From Nitrospira sp. (GTDB lineage: Bacteria > Nitrospirota > Nitrospiria > Nitrospirales > Nitrospiraceae): DNA of 7,136 bases. The position numbers and the translations under genes were made by a program. This document shows, in pieces, positions 1 to 5,853 of this stretch. The stretch lies in contig JANYEF010000288.1 of NCBI GenBank assembly GCA_025363325.1, positions 1 to 7,136 of the forward strand. Reading direction: 5' to 3'. The notes under the pieces are model-generated. The model was not told the origin of the DNA, ran no database searches, and saw only the letters and a program-made list of their open reading frames with translations. Each line of letters begins with the position of its first letter. The stretch's first letter is position 1.

Positions 1-1464
1 CAGTTGTTCCGCCATGTCCTGGCGCTCCCACTGGCGTATTTTGAGGCGCGCCGGGTGGGGGACACGGTGGCCCGGGTTCGTGAACTGGAACATATCCGCC
101 AGTTTTTGACGAGCCATTCGGTGACCGTCGTGCTCGACCTGGTATTTACCGTCGTGTTTCTCGCCGTCATGTGGTTCTACAGCCCCATCCTTACGTTCGT
201 GGTGATGGGCTCGTTGCCGCTCTACGCGATCTTATCGGTGGTCATCACGCCGGCGATTCGATCCAGGCTGCATGAGAAGTTTAACCGGGGCGCGGAGAAC
301 CAGTCGTTCCTGGTAGAGGCGATCAGCGGGATTCAGACAGTGAAGGCGCTGGCGGTGGAGCCGCCCTTGTTACGGAAGTGGGAAGAACAGTTGGCGGGCT
401 ACGTGCGGGCCAGCTTTCGCGCCACGAGTGTGATGACGGTCGCCGGTCAAACGGCCACCTGCATTCAAAAGGTGACCATCGTGGCGGTGCTGTGGGTGGG
501 GGCCTATCGGGTGATCGATGGGGATCTGACCATCGGACAATTGATTGCCTTCAATATGCTCTCGGCACAAGTGACGGGACCGTTGTTGCGCCTCGTCAAT
601 CTGTGGCAGGAGTTTCAGCAAGTCGGCATCTCGGTGCAGCGGTTGGGGGATATCCTGAATACCCAGCCGGAGCCTTCCTACAATCCCAACCGGACCACGC
701 TCCCTCAAGTCAACGGACATATCCTGTTCGAGGACGTGACCTTTCGCTATCGCCCCGATGGCACGGAGGTGTTACGCAAGGTGTCGTTTACCGTGGCGCC
801 GGGCCAGGTGATTGGGATTGTAGGGCGGTCCGGGTCCGGCAAGAGTACCATTGCCAAGTTGCTTCAACGGCTCTACGTGCCGGAGCGCGGGCGTATTCTG
901 GTGGACGGGGTGGACCTCGCGCAAGTGGATCCGGCCTGGCTCCGCCGGCAGGTGGGGGTGGTGCTCCAAGAAAACTTTCTCTTCAATTGTTCTGTGCGTG
1001 ACAACATTGCGCTGACCGATCCGGGGTTGGCGATGGAGCAGGTAATCCAGGCTGCGAAGCTGGCTGGGGCGCACGAATTCATTCTGGAATTGCCGGAAGG
1101 CTACGACACGATGGTGGGGGAGCACGGCTGTTCGCTGTCTGGTGGGCAACGCCAGCGGATCGCGATTGCCCGAGCGTTGGTTGCGAACCCGCGCATTCTG
1201 ATCTTCGATGAAGCCACGAGCGCGTTGGACTATGAGTCCGAAGCGATCATTCAGCAGAACATGGCGCAGATCAGCAAAGGGCGCACGGTCTTTATCATTG
1301 CCCATCGGCTGAGCACGGTGCGGCCGGCGCATCGGATTTATGTGGTCGAAAAGGGTGAGATTGCCGAGCAAGGCTCACATGAGGAGTTGCTGCGTATGAA
1401 GGGGTTCTATGCGCGGCTGCAATCACATCAGGATGGTTCTGCGGCGGTGACGCGTGAGGAGTAA
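1..1464 (+). CDS. hlyB: Type I secretion ABC exporter, HlyB/RtxB type (5' end cut by window edge)
   Basis: Inner-membrane ATP-driven exporter of a T1SS; it dimerises and pushes an unfolded protein substrate through the HlyD-TolC conduit. The frame is open from base 1, and 487 residues are visible. Proteins of this family are usually about 700 residues, so the N-terminal peptidase-like domain and first membrane helices lie left of the window. The first part visible (nt 1-700) is the rest of the transmembrane domain, with hydrophobic helices near nt 120-260 and 430-600. The nucleotide-binding domain follows: Walker A GRSGSGKST at 823-849, Q-loop Gln at 967-969, signature LSGGQ at 1135-1149, Walker B plus D-loop ILIFDEATSALD at 1195-1230, and switch His at 1303-1305. 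All ATPase residues are present, so it should be active. hlyD follows after 60 nt and tolC after that. The gene symbol is family-level; the substrate is unknown. No promoter is visible. Confidence 0.96.
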   Translation, partial: QLFRHVLALPLAYFEARRVGDTVARVRELEHIRQFLTSHSVTVVLDLVFTVVFLAVMWFYSPILTFVVMGSLPLYAILSVVITPAIRSRLHEKFNRGAENQSFLVEAISGIQTVKALAVEPPLLRKWEEQLAGYVRASFRATSVMTVAGQTATCIQKVTIVAVLWVGAYRVIDGDLTIGQLIAFNMLSAQVTGPLLRLVNLWQEFQQVGISVQRLGDILNTQPEPSYNPNRTTLPQVNGHILFEDVTFRYRPDGTEVLRKVSFTVAPGQVIGIVGRSGSGKSTIAKLLQRLYVPERGRILVDGVDLAQVDPAWLRRQVGVVLQENFLFNCSVRDNIALTDPGLAMEQVIQAAKLAGAHEFILELPEGYDTMVGEHGCSLSGGQRQRIAIARALVANPRILIFDEATSALDYESEAIIQQNMAQISKGRTVFIIAHRLSTVRPAHRIYVVEKGEIAEQGSHEELLRMKGFYARLQSHQDGSAAVTREE

Positions 1465-1465
1465 C

Positions 1466-1520
1466 GAGGGGTAGTGGGATAAGGGGATAAAGGGGTAAGG
1501 GGGTAGAGGGCGAAGGGAAG
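1466..1520 (+). repeat. G-rich array of ~8-nt units in the hlyB-hlyD spacer; G-quadruplex pattern
   Basis: The spacer between the exporter and hlyD is almost wholly built of degenerate 7-9 nt units resembling AGGGGTA or AGGGGATA. Seven runs of three or more G are seen at 1468-1471, 1476-1478, 1483-1486, 1492-1495, 1499-1503, 1508-1510 and 1515-1517. The gaps between them are 3-5 nt, which meets the usual G3+N1-7 pattern. The G-runs are on the coding strand, so they would be in the mRNA. The last run is part of the hlyD Shine-Dalgarno sequence. Folding in vivo is inference. Confidence 0.8.
1513..1520 (+). promoter_or_regulatory. hlyD ribosome binding site embedded in the last G-run
   Basis: AAGGGAAG lies 4 nt before the ATG at 1525; its AGGGA core is 6 nt from the start codon. 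It is the only purine-rich site correctly spaced for this start. It is also the end of the G-rich array, so folding of the array could hide or expose it. Confidence 0.65.
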
Positions 1521-1524
1521 ACGT

Positions 1525-2916
1525 ATGGCATTTGGAATGCTTTCTCGACATTGGTCGGTCTGGCGGGCGGCTTGGCAGGCCGAGAGCGGCCAGGCTCTGG
1601 GCTCAATGCCTGGCGGGCGCTCGACGGAGTTTCTCCCCGCTGTGCTGGAAATTCAGCAGGCTCCACCCTCGCCCATCGGGCGCGCGATCCTCTGGACCAT
1701 CCTGGCGGTATTCACCACGGGAGTGCTCTGGGCGACGTTCGGTTGGATCGATATTGTCGCGACGGCGCAGGGCAAGATCATTCCGAGCGGCTATTCGAAG
1801 GTGATTCAACCGTATGAAGCGGGCGTGATTACTGCGATCCATGTGCAGAATGGGCAACTAGTCAAGCGAGGCGAGGTGCTGATCGATCTGGATCCGACGC
1901 TGAACCGGGCCGACCACGATCGTGCGTCCAACGAATATCGGGCGGCCAAGGTCGAGGCGGCGCGGCTCCGCGCGCTCATTGCGGGCAGCCTTACCTTCGA
2001 GGCTCCTCCTGATGGGGACGCGCAGTACGTGCTGCTGCAGCGCCAACTTCTCAGGGATCAGCTGGCCGAGTATCAGGCCCGAGCCGCCTCGGCGCAACAC
2101 TTGATTGACCAGCGCAAGGCGGGGCTCGATCAGACGCGAGAAAATATTCGCCGACTGGAAGCGACGGTTCCCATGGAGGCTGAACGGGCGGAGGCCTACA
2201 AGAAGCTCCTTGATCATGAGGCAGTCACGAAGATGGATTTCTTGCAAGCCGAGGGGCAGCGGATTGACAAGACGCAGGAATTGGCCGGGCAGCGCAAGAA
2301 GGTCATGCAAGATCAGTCCGCGCTCGCTGAGGCCGAAAAAAACTATCGGGTCCTCGTGTCTGAATTCCAGCAATCCAAACAGGTGGAACTCTCGACGACC
2401 GACACGAAGGTCGCGTCGCTGGTGCAGGATGTGACCAAAGCAGGGCAGAGGGCGGACTTTCAGCGGTTGACGGCTCCGATCGACGGAGTGGTCCAGCAAT
2501 TGGCCGTCCATACGGTGGGCGGCGTCGTCACGCCGGCGCAGGAACTCCTCATCGTGGTCCCGCAGGATCATCCGGTGGAGGTCGAGGCGCAGGTCGAAAA
2601 TAAAGATGTGGGGTTTGTGAAAGCAGGGCAGGTGGTGGAGGTCAAAGTCGAAACGTTTACCTTCACCCTCTATGGGACCATTCCCGGCAAGGTCGTGAGC
2701 ATCTCTGACGATGCGGCCCCGATTGAAAAAGTTGGCCTAGTCTATCCGACTCGAGTGAGCATGGATCGGGCGACGATTCAGGTGGAGGGGAAGCAAGTGC
2801 ATCTCTCCCCCGGGATGGCGGTGACGGTAGAAATTAAGACCGGCCAGCGGCGCGTCATTGAATATCTGTTGAGTCCGTTGCTGAAATCGATGAAGGAAAG
2901 TCTGAGGGAGCGGTAG
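1525..2916 (+). CDS. hlyD: HlyD-family membrane fusion protein (T1SS periplasmic adaptor)
   Basis: Periplasmic adaptor linking the ABC exporter to the TolC channel. It has 463 residues, close to the roughly 480 of classical HlyD. Residues 1-52 form a cytoplasmic N-terminal segment containing the family-typical LPAVLEIQQAPPSP stretch. One membrane helix spans about 53-75, and the first half of the biotinyl-lipoyl-like domain about 82-125 (GKIIPSGYSKVIQPYEAG, then a LVKRGEVLIDLDPT motif). A long charged alpha-helical hairpin rich in Glu, Lys, Arg and Gln covers about 126-300. The second lipoyl half is near 305-340 (RLTAPIDGVVQQLAV), and the C-terminal beta-barrel runs from about 345 to 445. The start at 1525 has a correctly spaced ribosome binding site. 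It lies between the exporter (60-nt gap, filled by a G-rich repeat) and tolC, the standard T1SS order. The symbol is family-level. No defect is seen. Confidence 0.95.
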   Translation: MAFGMLSRHWSVWRAAWQAESGQALGSMPGGRSTEFLPAVLEIQQAPPSPIGRAILWTILAVFTTGVLWATFGWIDIVATAQGKIIPSGYSKVIQPYEAGVITAIHVQNGQLVKRGEVLIDLDPTLNRADHDRASNEYRAAKVEAARLRALIAGSLTFEAPPDGDAQYVLLQRQLLRDQLAEYQARAASAQHLIDQRKAGLDQTRENIRRLEATVPMEAERAEAYKKLLDHEAVTKMDFLQAEGQRIDKTQELAGQRKKVMQDQSALAEAEKNYRVLVSEFQQSKQVELSTTDTKVASLVQDVTKAGQRADFQRLTAPIDGVVQQLAVHTVGGVVTPAQELLIVVPQDHPVEVEAQVENKDVGFVKAGQVVEVKVETFTFTLYGTIPGKVVSISDDAAPIEKVGLVYPTRVSMDRATIQVEGKQVHLSPGMAVTVEIKTGQRRVIEYLLSPLLKSMKESLRER

Positions 2917-2999
2917 TGGTCTGTTTGGTTTATTTGGTTTGTCTCGTTTCTCTGGTTGAACACAATACATCGGATGAACAAGATGAACCAGACAAACCA
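2917..2999. repeat. Nonamer tandem array forming an inverted repeat in the hlyD-tolC spacer
   Basis: Starting on the base after the hlyD stop, five degenerate 9-nt units (consensus TGGTTTGTC) lie head to tail at 2917-2925, 2926-2934, 2935-2943, 2944-2952 and 2953-2961. After an 11-nt gap, three units lie in the opposite orientation at 2973-2981, 2982-2990 and 2991-2999. The arms 2935-2961 and 2973-2999 match at 21 of 27 positions as an inverted repeat (22 pairs counting one G-U). The mRNA could therefore form an imperfect hairpin just upstream of tolC. The unit is stop-free in the tolC frame and gives a false upstream extension of that gene. Confidence 0.8.
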
Positions 3000-3017
3000 T
3001 CTTGCCTGAGTTCTATG

Positions 3018-3023
3018 AAGGGA
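3018..3023 (+). promoter_or_regulatory. tolC ribosome binding site that decides the start
   Basis: AAGGGA lies 9 nt before the ATG at 3033. The competing ATG at 3015 and the GTG at 2916 have no Shine-Dalgarno-like sequence in front of them, so this site favours 3033. Confidence 0.6.
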
Positions 3024-3032
3024 TGTGCTGAG

Positions 3033-4388
3033 ATGGGGCTGAATCGATGGAGGCGCATGTTGGTGGGATTGGCTCTTATGGGAAGTCTCCATCCTGGACT
3101 GGCTGGTGTGAGCCTGGCAGGGGAAGAGACTGACTTGCGGGCTGTAGCGATCCCTCCGGCGACGCTCGCGCTCACGCTACGTGGTGCCTTGGCTGCGGCG
3201 GTCGACAATAATCCCGACGTACTCCTCTATAAGGAACGAATCGAAGCGGCGCGAGGGCAAGTCCAGACACAGTTGGGAGCGATGTTGCCCAATCTCTCCT
3301 CCAACGTCCGGCAAACCAGACAGACGCAATTTCTTGGCACCTTCGGCCTTTCTCCTATCAGGTCCGATCCCTTCAGCATTTTCGATGCGCGCCTCAACGC
3401 TTCACAAAACCTCTTGAGTATCAGTTTGATTCAGCGCTGGCGGGCGTCGCGCGAAACGCTCCACGTTACCGAATTTGAGTCGGATATTCGGAAGTTCGAT
3501 ACGATGGCCAGTGTGGCGCTCCTCTATATGGAGGGGCTGAAGGCTATGGGCATGGTGAAGATGCATGAAGCGAATCAATTAGTCATGGGTGAATTGCTGG
3601 GGTTAGTTAAGCAACGGCAGCGCGGGGGCGTGGCGACCGGGCTCGATCTCGCCCGATTGGAAGGTCAGTTGGCGAACGAACGGCAACAGATCGCGGCGGC
3701 GCAGTATGAGGTGCAACGCGCCAAGTTCAATCTGGCGAATCTCTTGGGTTTCGCGTTTGAGATTCCGTTGTCGCTGACCGACGAATTTCAACCTGAAGTA
3801 GGTGACGTCCCTGTTCCGCAGGGGGCAGTGGAGGAGGCGCTCGGGAATCGTCCGGAAGTGCAGGCTCAGTCTACGCGTGTCCGTGCGATGGAGCTGACCT
3901 ATTCCTCCATTACGGGAGAGCGGTTGCCGTCACTCGTGGCACAAGGGGATTACGGCCTGATCGGGAATCGATGGAACAACAGCCTCGACACCTACAACAT
4001 GGCGCTGCTGCTGCAAATTCCTATTTTTGATGGCGGGCAACGAGAAGGCCGGATTGCCGAATCCCGGAGCCAATTGCGCCAGGAAGCGCTCCGCATGCGG
4101 TCGGTACTCAATCAGGTGAAGATGGAAGTGCACGATGCTATCGCGTCCTTGGCGGCTGCGAAGGAGCAAGTTGGGATCGCCCGAATCGGCATGCAGGCTG
4201 CGGCCAAGGAACTCGAGCTCGCGAAAGAACGCTATGCCGTGATTACTGCGGCGAGCCATTTTGAACTGACCAATGGCCTCTCAGCCGTGGCCCGAGCCAG
4301 AGAGAACCTCGTCAACGCCCTCTTCCAGCTCAACGCCTCGCGCGTGAATCTCGCCCGATCGACAGGGAGTCTGAATACGCTGAATTAG
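3033..4388 (+). CDS. tolC: TolC-family outer-membrane channel of the T1SS
   Basis: Outer-membrane efflux protein that forms the trimeric exit duct for the exporter and HlyD adaptor. The chosen start gives 451 residues, typical for the family. The N-terminus is a signal peptide: NRWRR basic region, hydrophobic core about 9-24, and likely cleavage after SLA at residue 29 or GLA at 24. The mature part has the two-fold OEP repeat. The first half begins with LTLRGALAAAVDNNPDVLLYKERIEAARGQ, written here only as its start (LTLRGALAAAVDNNPD). The second half includes EEALGNRPEVQAQ and the IPIFDGGQREGRI strand-turn region, which is characteristic of TolC homologues. Long Ala/Gln/Glu-rich helices fill the rest. 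It lies 116 nt after hlyD, across a nonamer repeat. The open frame extends upstream to a GTG at 2916, but that extension is repeat-encoded and lacks a ribosome binding site. No U-tract terminator follows. Confidence 0.93.
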   Translation: MGLNRWRRMLVGLALMGSLHPGLAGVSLAGEETDLRAVAIPPATLALTLRGALAAAVDNNPDVLLYKERIEAARGQVQTQLGAMLPNLSSNVRQTRQTQFLGTFGLSPIRSDPFSIFDARLNASQNLLSISLIQRWRASRETLHVTEFESDIRKFDTMASVALLYMEGLKAMGMVKMHEANQLVMGELLGLVKQRQRGGVATGLDLARLEGQLANERQQIAAAQYEVQRAKFNLANLLGFAFEIPLSLTDEFQPEVGDVPVPQGAVEEALGNRPEVQAQSTRVRAMELTYSSITGERLPSLVAQGDYGLIGNRWNNSLDTYNMALLLQIPIFDGGQREGRIAESRSQLRQEALRMRSVLNQVKMEVHDAIASLAAAKEQVGIARIGMQAAAKELELAKERYAVITAASHFELTNGLSAVARARENLVNALFQLNASRVNLARSTGSLNTLN

Positions 4389-4392
4389 TCGG

Positions 4393-4704
4393 TCACCTCA
4401 CCAGCCACACTCGATTGGTTTTGGCGGCCGCTGGCTTCCTAACCTTGAGAATCGCTGCCGTATCGGGGTTCACGACGTCGTCTTCCGTGTTGAAATAATT
4501 CGTGCAGATGGATCGACCGTCACACTGTCCGGTCACGTCATCGGGGGCGCTATTTAGCACCCGCCCGATGACGTGGGTTGTGTTCAGCACTGGGGGTATG
4601 GGGGGGCGTTGAATGGTCTTGACGGAATGAGGAGGTGTGACGATTAGTTGGCTTCCGTACTCTTCTCGTCTTCTATATCGGTAGCAACGCGGCGGGGCGT
4701 GAGG
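4393..4704 (-). pseudogene. Orphan reading frame without a convincing start; possible gene remnant
   Basis: The minus strand is open from just after a TAG at 4705-4707 down to a TGA at 4393-4395. The only usable start is a GTG at 4588-4590, which would give 65 residues but has no ribosome binding site; upstream the frame reads on without ATG, GTG or TTG. Codons in the 65-residue part end in G or C about two thirds of the time, and the composition is balanced (for example GRVLNSAPDDVTGQC, NPDTAAILKVRKPAA, two Cys), so it looks more coding than chance. I do not recognise a family. It lies about 200 nt downstream of the lipoprotein gene on the same strand. It may be the 3' end of a gene that lost its start, a short hypothetical gene, or noise. 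Confidence 0.3.
4534..4575. repeat. Strong 42-nt palindrome (hairpin) between convergent genes
   Basis: A perfect 12-bp outer stem, CACGTCATCGGG at 4534-4545 and CCCGATGACGTG at 4564-4575, encloses an inner 7-bp stem (4546-4552 with 4555-4561, one C-A mismatch) and a TT turn. There is a CG bulge on the right arm at 4562-4563. No T-run follows on either strand, so it is not a classical intrinsic terminator. It may act as an mRNA 3'-end barrier, a bidirectional Rho-independent-like stop, or a dispersed palindromic repeat. Confidence 0.75.
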
Positions 4705-4764
4705 CTACAAAGCATATAGGGAGAGTCTTGAAGAATGACTCGGGACGAATCGTTTATCGAAGCC

Positions 4765-4789
4765 CCTGAACATCCTCGAAGAGGTCAGG
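4765..4789 (-). terminator. Weak hairpin directly after the lipoprotein stop codon
   Basis: CCTGA (4765-4769) pairs with TCAGG (4785-4789), and CCTC (4774-4777) pairs with GAGG (4781-4784) around a GAA loop, leaving a 4-nt bulge at 4770-4773. It begins 3 nt after the stop codon on the minus strand. No T-tract follows, so termination is uncertain. Confidence 0.25.
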
Positions 4790-4792
4790 CTT

Positions 4793-5218
4793 TCAACAAG
4801 AACTATTCGACTGGAAGTCGAAGCAGACTTCATTGGAGAACCCGCTTTCAGCACCATTGTATGCCGTGACTGCGAAGTAGTAGCGGGTGTTATCCAGATT
4901 TGTGACGGTGACGGTGGGAGAAGCTGAACTAGCGAGTAGGGGATAGTTCTGGGTCTGAGTTCCATAATGCAGATGATACTCGGTGAGGGATGCGTCATTC
5001 ACGGGATTCCATGACAGTGTCGCGGTCGAGCCAGTAGGGGTCGAAGTAGTGGTGATTGATGGGGCACCTTCACTGCCGCCTCCTCCTCCGCATCCGGTAA
5101 GAAGGGGCATGATCGAAAGAAGAAGGCCCGTAACAATGGCGGTCAGGCATAGGGGCATGCGAGCAGTCTTTGTGGCTCCGATCCGCGGGACGAATTGATT
5201 CTTGGTCAAAGCGCTCAT
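4793..5218 (-). CDS. Small lipoprotein with a single fibronectin type III domain
   Basis: A probable membrane-anchored extracytoplasmic protein of 141 residues. A fairly long basic N-region (residues 1-23) is followed by a hydrophobic core (about 24-40) and the lipobox LLTGC, with Cys43 as the expected lipidated residue. A glycine linker (GGGGGSEG) comes next. Residues about 52-133 read as one FN3 domain: TATLSWNPVND, the TEYHLHYG strand, VTVTNLDNTRYYFAVTAYN, and the closing ESGFSNEV. The protein ends 10 residues later in a Cys. FN3 domains mediate binding rather than catalysis, so a role in protein or polysaccharide contact is inference. I prefer the ATG at 5218 over the one at 5230 because only the former has a ribosome binding site. 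A candidate promoter lies about 150 nt upstream. FN3 domains often accompany larger domains; here nothing else is present, so it could be a reduced remnant. It converges with the T1SS operon; a functional link is not shown. Confidence 0.85.
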   Translation of the reverse strand: MSALTKNQFVPRIGATKTARMPLCLTAIVTGLLLSIMPLLTGCGGGGGSEGAPSITTTSTPTGSTATLSWNPVNDASLTEYHLHYGTQTQNYPLLASSASPTVTVTNLDNTRYYFAVTAYNGAESGFSNEVCFDFQSNSSC

Positions 5219-5224
5219 GTGTTG

Positions 5225-5228
5225 CTCC
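5225..5228 (-). promoter_or_regulatory. Ribosome binding site that decides the lipoprotein start
   Basis: On the minus strand GGAG lies 6 nt before the ATG at 5218. The in-frame ATG at 5230 overlaps this region and has only pyrimidine-rich sequence upstream, so 5218 is the better start. Confidence 0.6.
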
Positions 5229-5341
5229 ATAAAGAAACGAGTTTGTCTTGATTTAGGCTCGGTCTACTTCGTGCGTGGTACTGGCAAGAAAGAAGACGAA
5301 CACGATTGAGCCAAGAGCAAAGCATGTGCCATTGTTACTCG

Positions 5342-5369
5342 TTGTAGCTAGTCGATTTATCCATATAAT
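5342..5369 (+). promoter_or_regulatory. Candidate sigma-70 promoter facing right
   Basis: TTGTAG (5342-5347, 4 of 6 consensus) is followed after 16 nt by a perfect TATAAT (5364-5369). It overlaps the minus-strand candidate. There is no clear gene close downstream on the plus strand; the transcript would run through the hairpins at 5644-5693 towards the short frame ending at 5853. Confidence 0.3.
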
Positions 5370-5393
5370 TAGATGATTGTGTCGGTGCGTCAA
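5365..5393 (-). promoter_or_regulatory. Candidate sigma-70 promoter for the lipoprotein gene
   Basis: On the minus strand TTGACG (5393-5388) is followed after 17 nt by AATTAT (5370-5365). The -35 matches 5 of 6 consensus bases and the -10 matches 4 of 6. It would give a leader of about 140 nt before the start at 5218. Confidence 0.35.
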
Positions 5394-5643
5394 AATATTG
5401 GAGTGTAGAGCCTGAAGGGGAGACCATACAGTTTATATCCCGCTCGAAGAGCGTCGTCCCATCCAGCTGTGAGTGTTTAAGAATGAGAATCAGATCGTGG
5501 ATATGTCGGGAGCGGCTAGGTTTAGACTACAGAACATGGAATGGTAGGTTTGAGTCACCGTAAGTGGCGTGCGGAGCCTGCAGAATGAGGAGAGGGATAG
5601 TAGAGACTTGATTCAATCGGTGCGCTTGAGTATGTAAATTGAT

Positions 5644-5693
5644 GGTCATACTGAGAGGTTCGGCGTGACCATATCGGCATTTCTTGCCGATAT
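5644..5693. repeat. Two adjacent hairpins
   Basis: GGTCA at 5644-5648 pairs with TGACC at 5666-5670. Directly next to it, ATATCGGCA (5671-5679) and TGCCGATAT (5685-5693) form a perfect 9-bp stem with a TTTCT loop. No T-run follows on the plus strand. Either an RNA structure or a protein-binding dyad would fit. Confidence 0.6.
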
Positions 5694-5715
5694 AGATGTA
5701 GAAAAGTGCGATTAG

Positions 5716-5853
5716 TTGGTTGGGGTGGTGCTGGTGTTCTGCGCCATGCTCGCAAGTGTGCTGGTTGTCGCGCAGGCGGCGGACGATGACGGTGTTCCGG
5801 TGAACGGCGCGGCTGTCGCTGGTCAGGCCGGTATTTCTTCCCTTCTTCCTTAG
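5716..5853 (+). pseudogene. Short secreted-protein-like frame, probably decayed
   Basis: After a TAG at 5713-5715 the plus strand is open to a TAG at 5851-5853. From the TTG at 5716 it gives 45 residues; from the ATG at 5746 it gives 35. The start of the peptide is a good signal peptide: a run of Val, Leu, Phe and Ala ending VLVVAQA, with expected cleavage before ADDD. The remainder is short (GVPVNGAAVAGQAGISSLLP). Codons are strongly G/C-ending. A frame directly upstream reads ATG-TAG-Lys-Ser-Ala-Ile from 5696, which would supply the missing basic start after one nonsense change and one frameshift. This favours a broken gene, though a genuine small secreted peptide is possible. No clear ribosome binding site is present, and I recognise no family. 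Confidence 0.35.

Larger units (their letters stand above)
4389..4792. other. Convergent intergenic region between tolC (+) and the FN3 lipoprotein gene (-)
   Basis: A 404-nt stretch in which two transcription units meet head-on. It holds an orphan minus-strand reading frame (4393-4704), a 42-nt palindrome (4534-4575), G-runs at 4592-4596 and 4600-4606, and a small hairpin next to the lipoprotein stop codon. I see no RNA gene, no insertion-sequence ends and no hairpin followed by a U-tract on either strand. Confidence 0.7.
5219..5715. other. Gene-free, AT-richer region upstream of the lipoprotein gene
   Basis: About 500 nt in which I can support no gene on either strand; frames are short and broken. 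It holds promoter-like sequences on both strands near 5342-5393, a perfect 5-bp hairpin at 5441-5453 (CGCTC, GAA, GAGCG), and a pair of adjacent hairpins at 5644-5693. It may be a long regulatory leader, an unrecognised small RNA locus, or decayed sequence. Confidence 0.6.

Noticed and set aside
378..1001. Long plus-strand frame inside the ABC exporter gene
   Set aside because: It overlaps a clear ABC exporter in another frame and its Gly/Arg-rich product is typical of a GC-rich shadow.
772..1371. Long minus-strand frame opposite the ABC exporter
   Set aside because: It is antisense to the conserved ATPase motifs; no recognisable protein features.
1858..2571. 237-residue minus-strand frame opposite hlyD
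   Set aside because: It is a shadow of the hlyD coiled-coil region; Arg/Leu/His-rich with no family features or ribosome binding site.
2916..3032. TolC extended upstream to a GTG overlapping the hlyD stop
   Set aside because: The extension is the in-frame nonamer repeat (a periodic x-Leu-Val peptide), has no ribosome binding site, and would put about 39 residues before a normal signal peptide.
1..4388. A secreted RTX substrate gene for the T1SS
   Set aside because: I looked for Gly/Asp-rich calcium-binding nonapeptides in all frames and saw none; the substrate gene must be elsewhere.
4424..4431. GCGGCCGC palindrome after tolC
   Set aside because: An 8-bp GC palindrome is expected by chance in GC-rich DNA and has no flanking structure or T-tract.
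4619..4647. TTGACG with a downstream element as a plus-strand promoter
   Set aside because: The -10 at 17-nt spacing is GATTAG (3 of 6), and no reading frame with a proper start follows.
5482..5492. Fur-box-like AATGAGAATCA
   Set aside because: Only about half of a Fur operator matches, it has no symmetric partner, and it sits near no promoter candidate or iron gene.
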